A stretch of DNA of 64,000 nucleotides. It comes from Gammaproteobacteria bacterium. Its GTDB lineage: Bacteria > Pseudomonadota > Gammaproteobacteria > Steroidobacterales > Woeseiaceae. The position numbers were made by a program, and so were the translations under genes. The stretch spans positions 80,428 to 144,427 of the forward strand of contig JAOTZC010000003.1 in assembly GCA_029861535.1 (NCBI GenBank). Reading direction: 5' to 3'. The notes under the pieces were generated by a model, which did not search any database, was not told the DNA's origin, and was given only the letters and a program-made list of their open reading frames with translations. Positions 15,691 to 24,040 of the stretch are shown here, in pieces (the first letter of the stretch is position 1; each line of letters begins with the position of its first letter).

Positions 15691-16670
15691 TGTTCAATGT
15701 TGCGAAAAAGCTGCGAGCGGAAGGCATACTCGGCCTGAACGAACGCAACGCGAATTTCATCATGCGCCTCAATCCGCGGCGACTGTATCCGCGCGTGGAT
15801 GATAAGTCGATTACAAAGCAGTTGGCGCTCGACGCCGGTATGGCGGTACCGGATTTGTACGGCATGATCGAAAATCAACGCGAAGTTCGAAATTTTGGTG
15901 ACATCGTTGCAGAGCGCCATAGTTTCGTCGTAAAGCCTGCGCAAGGCAGCGGTGGCGACGGCATTCTCGTTGTGACGGGCCGCAGTCAGCGCAGGCGCAA
16001 CAGTTTCCGTCTCTCCAGCGGCCTATTGATCTCAAAGGCCGAAATCGAGCATCACATTTCGAATATCGTTGGTGGCCAATACAGCCTAAGCGGCAATCCC
16101 GACAAGGCGCTGATCGAATATTGCGTGCGCTTCGACCCAACCTTTGACGAAGTCAGCTACCAGGGCGTGCCCGACGTTCGCATTATCGTGTATCGGGGTT
16201 ATCCGGCAATGGCGATGGTGCGACTGCCGACACGTGCGTCTGACGGTAAGGCAAATCTACATCAGGGGGCTGTCGGTGCCGGTGTCGATATGTCCAGCGG
16301 CGAGACCCTGACCGGTGTTTTGCAAAACGACATAACTGAAGAGCACCCAGACACCGGCGCGCTGATCACAGGATTGCTGATTCCGCAATGGAACTTCATC
16401 TTACAGTTGGCCGCACGCGGTTTTGACGTAACTGGCCTGGGTTACCTGGGCGTCGATATCGTGATTGATCGCGATCGCGGTCCATTGATTCTCGAGATGA
16501 ATGCGCGGCCAGGCCTAAATATTCAGATTGCCAACTGCACCGGCCTTTCAAAGCGCATAAAGCGCATTGACGAGATTTACGATCCGGCTAAGAAAGCTGA
16601 AGAGCGTGCGCGTATCTCCCGAAAAGAGTTTCCCACACAACGACAGACGTCGATACTGTTCGACGTTTGA
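15690..16670 (+). CDS. ATP-grasp ligase, RimK-related (alpha-L-glutamate ligase-like)
   Basis: A 326-residue ATP-grasp enzyme with nucleotide- and Mg-binding motifs FVVKPAQGSGGDGILVV (about 75-91) and LGVDIVIDRDRGPLILEMN (about 256-274). It belongs to the RimK-related group predicted to add glutamate-type residues to a protein or peptide; the real substrate is unknown. ATG 15690 overlaps the stop of the upstream 7TM gene by one base. A TTG at 15687 would add one residue. The stop is followed after 16 bp by hairpin copy 3. Confidence 0.85.
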   Translation: MFNVAKKLRAEGILGLNERNANFIMRLNPRRLYPRVDDKSITKQLALDAGMAVPDLYGMIENQREVRNFGDIVAERHSFVVKPAQGSGGDGILVVTGRSQRRRNSFRLSSGLLISKAEIEHHISNIVGGQYSLSGNPDKALIEYCVRFDPTFDEVSYQGVPDVRIIVYRGYPAMAMVRLPTRASDGKANLHQGAVGAGVDMSSGETLTGVLQNDITEEHPDTGALITGLLIPQWNFILQLAARGFDVTGLGYLGVDIVIDRDRGPLILEMNARPGLNIQIANCTGLSKRIKRIDEIYDPAKKAEERARISRKEFPTQRQTSILFDV

Positions 16671-16686
16671 GGTTTGACAACTTGAC

Positions 16687-16808
16687 TGCGGGTGTAACAC
16701 TACTCATCGTCATGGCTCGGTCCGATAGCTAGGATTAACGCAACCCATCGTGAATTACGTTGTTGAATACGCTGCGCTTTACTTCCGATGAATAGTGTCA
16801 CACCTGCA
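16687..16808 (+). repeat. Conserved-loop hairpin, copy 3 (enlarged loop)
   Basis: Arms 16687-16709 and 16786-16808 pair over 23 bp with three mismatches. The loop is 76 nt instead of 29. TCATGGCTCG and GCTGCGCTTTACTTC are both present but separated by 47 extra bases, which contain GGATTAACGCAACCC. The loop is in the sense direction of the ATP-grasp gene, 16 bp beyond its stop. The gap 16671-16831 lies between convergent genes and holds nothing else recognisable. Confidence 0.85.
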
Positions 16809-16831
16809 ATCGCTTGGCGGCCATTCGAAAG

Positions 16832-18589
16832 CTATTCCTGCAGTTGGGAAGTTACCCAAGCGTCCATCCGTTGTTCGAGTAGGTCCAGCGGTAGTGCTCC
16901 GGCACCCAGCAGTTCGTCGTGAAATGCGCGTATATCAAAGTTGCCGCCCAGCGCGGCTTCTGCGTTTTTTCTTAGTGCGAGGATTTTTAGCTGACCGATC
17001 TTATACGCTAGCGCCTGCCCAGGGTTGCCAATGTAGCGGTCGATTTCGTTAATGATGTCGTGTTCGGTTTTCGCTGCGTTGTCTTTGAAAAAATCGATCG
17101 CCTGCTGCCGCGTCCAGCCTTTGTAGTGAATGCCAGTGTCGACGACGAGGCGGACCGCGCGCCACATTTCATAGGTTAATGCGCCAAAACGCGAGTACGG
17201 GTCTTTATACAAGCCGAGATCATGGCCGAGGCTTTCGCTGTACAGCCCCCAGCCTTCGACAAACGCCGTAAAACCGGAGAAGCGGCGAAAGTTCGGCATC
17301 TCGCCTAGCTCTTGTTGTAGCGCAATCTGCAAGTGATGGCCTGGCATTGCCTCATGCACCGACAGTACTTCAATCTCGTACTTCGGACGAACTTCGGGCA
17401 TGTACAGATTCACCCAATAGATGCCTGCGCGACTTCCGTCAGCAGCCGGCCCGGTGTAATAGGCCGTGGTCGTGTCCGGCGCCGTAGCCGCCGGAATTGC
17501 TTTAACGCCATACGGCATTCGCGGCAACTTGCCGAAGAGTTTTACCAGTTCCGGGTCGATGCGTTTGCAGATCGCGAGGTATGCCTCAAATAGATCGTCC
17601 GGGTTATCGTAGTAAAACTGTGAGTCGCTACGCAGGAATTCCAGGAACGCCTGGAAGTCACCATCAAATTCGAGCTCGTCGATAATGAGCTGCATCGCTT
17701 CGCGGATACGTTTTACTTCGCTTAGGCCAAGGCGATGTATGTCGTCGGGTGTCATCTGCGTTGTCGTAAATTCCCTGGCCAGGAACTCGTACCATTCGTT
17801 GCCTTTCGGCAGCGATGATAAGCCGATGCTGTCACGGCTTGCCGGCAGGTAAGTGCGTTCAAAATACCGCGCAAGCCGACGATAAGCGGGGATAACAGTT
17901 TTTTCGATGGTGTCGACGGCGGATTGTTGCAGGCGCTCTCGATCGGTCGTACTGAATGATTCGGGTAGCTCTTCAAATACTTCGTAGAACGGGCTGTCGG
18001 TTCCGACCTCGACGAGCTGTGTCGCAATCTGATCGGGTATTCGCTGCATCAACACAGCCGGTGGCATAATGCCGTCTCTACGGCCGCGTTCTGCGAGATC
18101 GATGGTCTGCTTGATGACTGTTTCGATCTGACTCATTCGCGACAACCAATCCTCGTAGTCTTTAACCGTTGCCAATGGAATGCTGCGCGTCCGATCGTCT
18201 AAGGTTTGTACGCCACCCCTGTGACTGAATGGAAGCAGGTGGCCGTTGTAAGCGTATCGATCAGCATCGTTTTGTAACTCGCGGCGAAACAACTCGTAGT
18301 TCAGCTGATCGCCGTCTGATAGCTCGTTGCGCTCAATGGCATAAACGCGGCTGAGAAAGTCGCGCGTTTTTTGCTGCCGCGTCGCGATGGCGCTGAGACT
18401 TTGATCTGTCCACTGATCGTTATAGCGGCGATCGCCGAGATAGGATGCAAATGTCGGAAACTCCGCCATTTGATGCTCCCAGACCTCATCGACCAAGGTC
18501 TGAAAATCCGCGCTCGCGTCGGCATAGGCGGGAATTGTGAGCAGAATATTGAGGGTGATGGCCAAAAGATTGGCAAGTAAGCGCAGCAT
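16832..18589 (-). CDS. DUF885 family putative metallopeptidase (exported)
   Basis: A 585-residue protein with a signal peptide (hydrophobic residues 3-20, probable cleavage after AYA near 24). The C-terminal half holds VHEAMPGHHLQIALQQE, the hallmark of DUF885, whose His and Glu residues suggest a zinc peptidase, and GWGLYSESLG. Long charged helices precede this. The substrate is unknown. It is convergent with the ATP-grasp gene and divergent from the gcv riboswitch leader. Confidence 0.85.
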   Translation of the reverse strand: MLRLLANLLAITLNILLTIPAYADASADFQTLVDEVWEHQMAEFPTFASYLGDRRYNDQWTDQSLSAIATRQQKTRDFLSRVYAIERNELSDGDQLNYELFRRELQNDADRYAYNGHLLPFSHRGGVQTLDDRTRSIPLATVKDYEDWLSRMSQIETVIKQTIDLAERGRRDGIMPPAVLMQRIPDQIATQLVEVGTDSPFYEVFEELPESFSTTDRERLQQSAVDTIEKTVIPAYRRLARYFERTYLPASRDSIGLSSLPKGNEWYEFLAREFTTTQMTPDDIHRLGLSEVKRIREAMQLIIDELEFDGDFQAFLEFLRSDSQFYYDNPDDLFEAYLAICKRIDPELVKLFGKLPRMPYGVKAIPAATAPDTTTAYYTGPAADGSRAGIYWVNLYMPEVRPKYEIEVLSVHEAMPGHHLQIALQQELGEMPNFRRFSGFTAFVEGWGLYSESLGHDLGLYKDPYSRFGALTYEMWRAVRLVVDTGIHYKGWTRQQAIDFFKDNAAKTEHDIINEIDRYIGNPGQALAYKIGQLKILALRKNAEAALGGNFDIRAFHDELLGAGALPLDLLEQRMDAWVTSQLQE

Positions 18590-18749
18590 GTGAATCCCCG
18601 TCGGATTTCTACGACAAATAAGGCAACATTGTGTCCGCCGCTTTCTGCGCCCGCAAGCGCGGGCAGGCCGGCGGGTCCCGATTATCTGTGTTCAGGTAGT
18701 CATCGCAAGGGGCATTCGCTATGATTGCCACACTAATCAATAGGGTGCA

Positions 18750-18931
18750 CAGAAGAGACCTCGAATCGCTCGGGGCGCCGAAGGCGCAACTCGCTCGGAA
18801 ACGCTCAGGCAAATGGACTGTGTACGCTGATTAGCTCTGGAGAGCGGCCGTAACACTGGCCCACCGAAGGGGTATGCGGCTGCTAACGGAAAGACCCGTG
18901 GCCATTGATCTCTCAGGTACCTAAGGACAGA
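18750..18931 (+). promoter_or_regulatory. Tandem glycine riboswitch
   Basis: Two glycine aptamers are visible. The first spans about 18750-18822 (GAGACC..., GCGCCGAAGGCGCAA, AAACGCTCAGGCAAATGGAC). The second spans about 18836-18931 (GGAGAGCGG..., CACCGAAGGGGTAT, ATCTCTCAGGTACCTAAGGACAGA). A short linker joins them. They precede an intrinsic terminator and gcvT, as expected for a glycine-activated ON switch of the glycine cleavage operon. Confidence 0.93.
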
Positions 18932-18970
18932 GGGGCGGCAGGTCGGTTGATCTGCCGCCCCATTTTTTTT
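18932..18970 (+). terminator. Riboswitch expression-platform terminator
   Basis: A perfect 10-bp stem GGGGCGGCAG/CTGCCGCCCC (18932-18941 with 18952-18961) is followed by A and then eight T residues (18963-18970). It begins immediately after the second glycine aptamer's GGACAGA, so folding of that aptamer can plausibly compete with terminator formation. Confidence 0.9.
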
Positions 18971-18984
18971 GCTCTGGAGTGCAT

Positions 18985-20076
18985 ATGGGTCAGAAGACAC
19001 CGTTGTATGACAAGCACGTTGAAGCTGGCGCCCGAATCGTCGATTTCGGCGGTTGGGATATGCCTGTCAATTACGGATCGCAGAAAGAGGAACATCATGC
19101 GGTGCGTCAGCATGCCGGTGTCTTCGATGTGTCGCACATGACAATCGTCGATTTGTCCGGAGAACGCACGCAGCCGTTCTTGCGCTACCTGCTCGCTAAC
19201 GATGTCGCCAAAATTACCCAATCCGGCAAAGCAATGTATACGTGCATGTTGAACGAGTCGGGCGGCGTTATCGATGACTTGATCGTGTATTTTTTCGATG
19301 CCGAAAGCTATCGGCTCGTTGTCAACGCCGCGACGCGTGAAAAAGATCTTGCCTGGATCCGCGAACATGCCGAGCCATACGACGTCCGTGTCAGCGAACG
19401 CGCTGAGCTCGCGATGCTCGCCGTGCAGGGCCCAAAAGCTCGTGAGCTTGCAGCGCCAGTGATCGGCGAACAATGGCGCGACCAGGCGTTGCTGCTAAAA
19501 CCGTTTACGGCAATGTATGCGGGCGACCTGTTCGTTGCGCGTACAGGCTACACTGGAGAGGACGGCTGGGAGATCGTTATGCCGGCCGCGGATGCCCCGG
19601 CAACCTGGGATCAATTACTGGCCGCTGGCATTGTGCCCTGTGGGCTGGGCGCCAGAGATACGCTGCGCCTTGAGGCCGCGATGAATCTATACGGTAACGA
19701 CATGGATGCGAACTTCACGCCGCTCGAGTCGGGTCTGGAATGGACGATAGCTTGGGAACCGGCGGAGCGCGCGTTCATTGGACGTGCGGCGCTAGAACAG
19801 CAACAAACGGCTGACAACGTGCGGCGTTTTGTCGGGCTTGTCCTTGAGGGCAAGGGTGTACTGCGTGGTCATCAGCGTATCGTTGTCGAAGGGGTCGGGG
19901 AAGGCGAGATTACATCGGGCGGCTTTTCGCCGACGATGGAGCGCTCTATTGCGCTCGCGCGCTTGCCAGCCGGTGACTACGATGTGGCTAAAGTCGATAT
20001 TCGCGGCAAACTTCTCGACGTGCGGGTCGTTAAGACACCCTTTGTTCGTAACGGAAAAATTCGCGTCGAGCTTTAA
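18985..20076 (+). CDS. gcvT: Glycine cleavage system T protein (aminomethyltransferase)
   Basis: Transfers the aminomethyl carbon from lipoylated GcvH to tetrahydrofolate, releasing ammonia. The protein has 363 residues from ATG 18985, chosen because GGAG at 18976-18979 is well spaced; GTG 18979 would add two residues. Motifs include PLYDKHVEAGARIVDFGGWD, GVFDVSHMT, GYTGEDGWEI and LRLEAAMNLYGND. It is the first gene of gcvT-gcvH-gcvPA-(Tpx-like)-gcvPB, under the tandem glycine riboswitch. Confidence 0.97.
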   Translation: MGQKTPLYDKHVEAGARIVDFGGWDMPVNYGSQKEEHHAVRQHAGVFDVSHMTIVDLSGERTQPFLRYLLANDVAKITQSGKAMYTCMLNESGGVIDDLIVYFFDAESYRLVVNAATREKDLAWIREHAEPYDVRVSERAELAMLAVQGPKARELAAPVIGEQWRDQALLLKPFTAMYAGDLFVARTGYTGEDGWEIVMPAADAPATWDQLLAAGIVPCGLGARDTLRLEAAMNLYGNDMDANFTPLESGLEWTIAWEPAERAFIGRAALEQQQTADNVRRFVGLVLEGKGVLRGHQRIVVEGVGEGEITSGGFSPTMERSIALARLPAGDYDVAKVDIRGKLLDVRVVKTPFVRNGKIRVEL

Positions 20077-20119
20077 TTTGAACGCGAGCAAGAAAATACT
20101 CTGAAAGGGGAGACACACA

Positions 20120-20515
20120 ATGAGTGAAATGCCTGGAGACCTGCTGTACACAAAGGAACACGAGTGGCTGCGGCGAGAAGACGACGGCAGCGTAACGGTC
20201 GGCATCACTGATCATGCACAAACTGCTCTGGGTGATCTGGTCTACGTAGAATTGCCGGAGCAAGGGATGGATCTTGACGCGGAAGGTGAGATGGCCGTTG
20301 TCGAGTCGGTCAAAGCAGCGTCCGATGTCTATGCACCGATATCGGGTACCGTTGAGGCAGTCAATGAAACTCTCGCGGACGATCCGGAGAGGATTAACTC
20401 CGACCCGTACGGCGATGGCTGGATCGTCAGGATTCGGCCTGCCGATGCGATTGACGAATCCGAACTGATGTCGCCTGACGACTACCAGGCGCTATTGGAC
20501 GAGCTCGACGCCTGA
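20120..20515 (+). CDS. gcvH: Glycine cleavage system H protein
   Basis: The lipoyl carrier of the glycine cleavage complex. The 131-residue protein contains the lipoylation motif VESVKAASDVYAP, with the modified lysine at residue 65. A good ribosome binding site (AAAGGGGAG) precedes ATG 20120. lipB, needed for lipoylation, is at 46817-47452 in this window. Confidence 0.98.
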   Translation: MSEMPGDLLYTKEHEWLRREDDGSVTVGITDHAQTALGDLVYVELPEQGMDLDAEGEMAVVESVKAASDVYAPISGTVEAVNETLADDPERINSDPYGDGWIVRIRPADAIDESELMSPDDYQALLDELDA

Positions 20516-20539
20516 TTCTCTAATTCAAAGAGCGGGACT

Positions 20540-21925
20540 ATGCCGTTTATACCTCACACGAAAAAAGACACTGAAGAAATGCTCGACGCGATCGGCGTCA
20601 GTGATATTGAAACGCTGTTCGACGAAATCCCCGACGAGCTGCGTATCGATTCGTTAGCTGGGGTGCCGGATGCGCTGTCCGAGATGCACATCACGCGACT
20701 GATGCGCGAGCGTGCGGAAAAGGATGGAGCACCGTTGTGTTTCATCGGCGCTGGGGCCTACGAGCATCACATTCCGACCGCGGTTTGGGACATCGCGACA
20801 CGCGGTGAATACTACAGCGCTTACACACCATACCAAGCAGAGGCGAGCCAGGGCACACTGCAGACAATCTACGAATACCAGTCCATGATCACCGAATTGA
20901 CCGGGCTTGATGCGAGCAACGCGTCTTTATATGACGGTGCCTCCGGATTTGCCGAGGCCGCGCTGATGGCCGTGCGTGTCAACCGCAAGGTGAAATCAGG
21001 GCGCGTGTTAGTCGCACCGGGTGTCAATCCAGTCTACGTCAAAGTCGCCAACGCCATTGCCGGCAGGCAGGGCATCACATTCGAATCGCTGCCAGCCGAT
21101 CCGCAAACTGGAAACGTCGAACTTGAGCAGGTCGATGACAGCTGCGTACCGGTTGCGGTCGTGATTCAACAGCCGTCATTTGTTGGCACGCTCGAGGATG
21201 TCGATCGATTGACTGACTGGGCGCATGCACAGGGCGCGCTGGTCGTTGCAGTCGTCAACCCGACGTCGCTTGCTTTGCTCAAAGCGCCAGGTCACTGGGG
21301 CCAGCAGGGTGCGGACGTCGCCAGCGGCGAAGGTCAGCCGCTCGGTGTGCCGCTGTCGTCCGGAGGCCCGTATTTTGGATTCATGACCTGCAAACAAAAA
21401 CACATCCGACAAATGCCGGGACGAATCGTCGGTCGTACGACCGACCTCGATGGCGATCCTGGTTTTTCGTTGACTTTGCAGGCACGCGAACAACATATTC
21501 GGCGTTCAAAAGCGACCTCGAACATCTGCACGAATCAAGGGCTAATGGTCACCGCGGCGACGATTTACATGGCCTTGCTCGGCTATGAGGGCCTGGCGCG
21601 GGTTGCGGCGCGATCCCATCAAAATACGGCGCGGCTAATCGATGGCCTGTGCGCAATCGATGGCATCGAGCGCTTGTATGAAGGCCCGTACTTTCATGAA
21701 GTCGCATTGCGGCTCGATCGGCCAGTGGCGCCGGTGCTCGAGGCGCTTGCGGCACGCGATATCCTCGGCGGTCTCGATCTATCCGCCTACTGTCCCGACA
21801 TTGAGGACGCGTTGCTCGTTTGCGCAACGGAAACCAAAACAGACGAAGACATCGACGCCTACATAAGTGCGATGCAGGATATTTTTCACTCACGGTCTCA
21901 GACCCAACCCCGGAAAAGCGCATGA
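20540..21925 (+). CDS. gcvPA: Glycine decarboxylase P-protein subunit 1
   Basis: The N-terminal half of the split P protein, which with GcvPB decarboxylates glycine. The 461-residue protein begins [18 protein letters not shown] and has [27 protein letters not shown] and [18 protein letters not shown] typical of subunit 1. The split form differs from the single gcvP of E. coli. Its stop overlaps by 4 bp (ATGA) the start of a Tpx-like gene instead of gcvPB. Confidence 0.96.
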   Translation: MPFIPHTKKDTEEMLDAIGVSDIETLFDEIPDELRIDSLAGVPDALSEMHITRLMRERAEKDGAPLCFIGAGAYEHHIPTAVWDIATRGEYYSAYTPYQAEASQGTLQTIYEYQSMITELTGLDASNASLYDGASGFAEAALMAVRVNRKVKSGRVLVAPGVNPVYVKVANAIAGRQGITFESLPADPQTGNVELEQVDDSCVPVAVVIQQPSFVGTLEDVDRLTDWAHAQGALVVAVVNPTSLALLKAPGHWGQQGADVASGEGQPLGVPLSSGGPYFGFMTCKQKHIRQMPGRIVGRTTDLDGDPGFSLTLQAREQHIRRSKATSNICTNQGLMVTAATIYMALLGYEGLARVAARSHQNTARLIDGLCAIDGIERLYEGPYFHEVALRLDRPVAPVLEALAARDILGGLDLSAYCPDIEDALLVCATETKTDEDIDAYISAMQDIFHSRSQTQPRKSA

Positions 21926-22461
21926 GCGGAACAATCGTCGCAAAAACCATTTATGACAGTGGTAATTATCGTACCTACGGCGATCTTCCGGCCGTTGGCA
22001 GCCGAGCCCCCGACATCATGCTCGTAAACACCAAATTACAAAACGTATCTTTCGCAAACTGGATGGGCTCCCGCAAGATCATGAATATTTTCGTTAGTAT
22101 CGATACGACGATCTGCGCACAATCGGTCATGGAGTTCGATCGATTGGGCAAGGATTACGACGACATCGCGATGCTAATGGTTTCTTACGACCTGCCGTTC
22201 GCACATGCACGGTTTGCAGAGCAGCATGAGCTCAAGAATGTCGTTGGGCTGTCTGCGATTCGGCACGCCGGCTTTGGCGAAAACTACGGTGTGCAAATCA
22301 TTGAAGGCCCCCTCGCCGGAATGTTCTCGAGAGCCGTCGTCGTTATCGACGAGAACAATACCATTGTGCACCGAGAGCACATTCAAGACATCGGCAGAGA
22401 ACCCGATTATGCGGCAGCGTTCAAGGCCTTGGGCGTCGATGTCGAAGACTCGATAGCTTAG
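21922..22461 (+). CDS. Tpx-like atypical peroxiredoxin with a single cysteine
   Basis: The 179-residue protein aligns with thiol peroxidase Tpx over its length: [14 protein letters not shown] around the peroxidatic Cys65, [35 protein letters not shown] with the conserved Arg137, and a C-terminal REPDY. Two departures stand out. The first residue of the catalytic PxxxTxxC motif is Val58 instead of Pro, and the resolving-cysteine position is Ala99. Cys65 is the only cysteine. It overlaps gcvPA by 4 bp and lies 12 bp before gcvPB, so it is a true operon member. It could be a 1-Cys peroxidase or a non-peroxidase derivative. The ORF is open upstream inside gcvPA; ATG 21922 is chosen. Confidence 0.85.
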   Translation: MSGTIVAKTIYDSGNYRTYGDLPAVGSRAPDIMLVNTKLQNVSFANWMGSRKIMNIFVSIDTTICAQSVMEFDRLGKDYDDIAMLMVSYDLPFAHARFAEQHELKNVVGLSAIRHAGFGENYGVQIIEGPLAGMFSRAVVVIDENNTIVHREHIQDIGREPDYAAAFKALGVDVEDSIA

Positions 22462-22473
22462 ATAGGCAAATCC

Positions 22474-23955
22474 ATGACGAAGATCACCGATAAACTGATA
22501 TTCGAGAAGTCCCGCTCCGGACGGCGCGCCTTTGCGCAGGCGCCGCAGTTCGATAGCGACATAAATATCCCGCAGCAATTCCGGCGCCCGGACCGGCCGA
22601 ATCTGCCGGAGGCATCTGAACTACAGGTAGTCCGACATTACACACGCCTTTCGCAAAAGAACTTTTCGATCGATACGCAGTTCTACCCGCTCGGCTCATG
22701 CACGATGAAGTACAACCCCCGCGCCTGCAATGCGCTTGCGTTGCTGCCCGGGTTTGCCGGGCGTCACCCGCTTGGCCCTGAGAGTCATGGCCAGGGATTC
22801 ATGAAATGCATGTTCGAATTGCAGGAAATGCTCAAAGACGTCACCGGCATGAAAGGGGTGTCACTGACGCCAATGGCCGGTGCACAGGGCGAACTTGCCG
22901 GCGTCGCAATGATTCGCGCGTACCACGAGGCGCGCGGTGACGATGAACGTGTCGAAATTCTCGTGCCAGATGCCGCACATGGCACGAATCCGGCAACGGC
23001 TACGATGTGCGGCTGTATCGTCAAAGAGATTCCGACGGATAGCGAAGGTGATATCAATATTGATGCCCTAAAAGCCGCGCTCGGCCCGAAAACAGCCGGC
23101 ATCATGTTGACGAACCCATCGACGCTGGGTGTCTTCGAACGCCATATCACTCTCGTCGATGAACTTGTACGCGATGCTGGCGGGTTGTTGTATTACGACG
23201 GTGCAAACCTGAACGCGATTCTCGGCAAGGTACGTCCGGGCGACATGGGCTTTGATGTTATTCACATGAACCTGCACAAGACGTTTTCGACACCGCACGG
23301 TGGAGGTGGTCCGGGTTCTGGTGCGGTAGGTGTCAACGACAGACTACTGCCGTTCATGCCGATACCAGTCATCGGTGCGGACGTCACCGGCGGCGAAACC
23401 GTGTACCGATGGTTCGCCGAGAAAGACCTGCCGCAAAGTATCGGTCGCCTGTCCGGTTTCATGGGTAATTCTGGCGTGTTACTGCGCGCTTATGTGTACA
23501 TGCGCATGATCGGCCGCAATGGCATGCGACGGATCGCCGAGTTCGCAACGCTGAATGCGAATTACCTGATGGTGAAACTTGAAGAGAGCGGCTTCGAGCT
23601 GGCGTTTCCGAATCGGCGTGCCAGTCACGAATTTATTGTTACGTTGAAAAAAGAAGCGAAGTCATATGACCTGACGGCAATGGATTTAGCCAAAGCACTG
23701 CTTGATCGCAATTATCATGCGCCAACAACGTACTTTCCGTTGCTCGTACCGGAATGCTTGTTGATCGAACCTACCGAGACGGAAAGCAAGGAAACGCTGG
23801 ACGGCTTCGTCGATGCGATGGTCCATATCGCCAATGCTGCGCGGGACAAGGGTGAGACTTACAAAGAAGCGCCTTATACTATGCCCGTGCGGCGGCTGGA
23901 CGACGTTAAAGCGGCGCGGCAGCTCGATATCCGCTATCAGCGCGACAGCGAATAA
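22474..23955 (+). CDS. gcvPB: Glycine decarboxylase P-protein subunit 2
   Basis: The C-terminal half of the split PLP-dependent P protein. The 493-residue protein has [13 protein letters not shown] (about 71-83), the PLP-binding lysine Lys269 in [18 protein letters not shown], and [20 protein letters not shown] near the C-terminus. It is the last gene of the gcv operon. The next ATG is 86 bp downstream, with no clear terminator in between. Confidence 0.97.
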   Translation: MTKITDKLIFEKSRSGRRAFAQAPQFDSDINIPQQFRRPDRPNLPEASELQVVRHYTRLSQKNFSIDTQFYPLGSCTMKYNPRACNALALLPGFAGRHPLGPESHGQGFMKCMFELQEMLKDVTGMKGVSLTPMAGAQGELAGVAMIRAYHEARGDDERVEILVPDAAHGTNPATATMCGCIVKEIPTDSEGDINIDALKAALGPKTAGIMLTNPSTLGVFERHITLVDELVRDAGGLLYYDGANLNAILGKVRPGDMGFDVIHMNLHKTFSTPHGGGGPGSGAVGVNDRLLPFMPIPVIGADVTGGETVYRWFAEKDLPQSIGRLSGFMGNSGVLLRAYVYMRMIGRNGMRRIAEFATLNANYLMVKLEESGFELAFPNRRASHEFIVTLKKEAKSYDLTAMDLAKALLDRNYHAPTTYFPLLVPECLLIEPTETESKETLDGFVDAMVHIANAARDKGETYKEAPYTMPVRRLDDVKAARQLDIRYQRDSE

Positions 23956-24040
23956 ATCCTCTCTTTTTTGGGAACCGCATCGCCCTCAGCCAGTCCCTAT
24001 TAGTCTAGTATGGGCGCGTCGGCACCCTTCGAGGACTTAC

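Noticed and set aside
23813..24040. N-terminal extension of the large protease into gcvPB
   Set aside because: It is the out-of-frame shadow of gcvPB; the signal peptide starts at ATG 24041.
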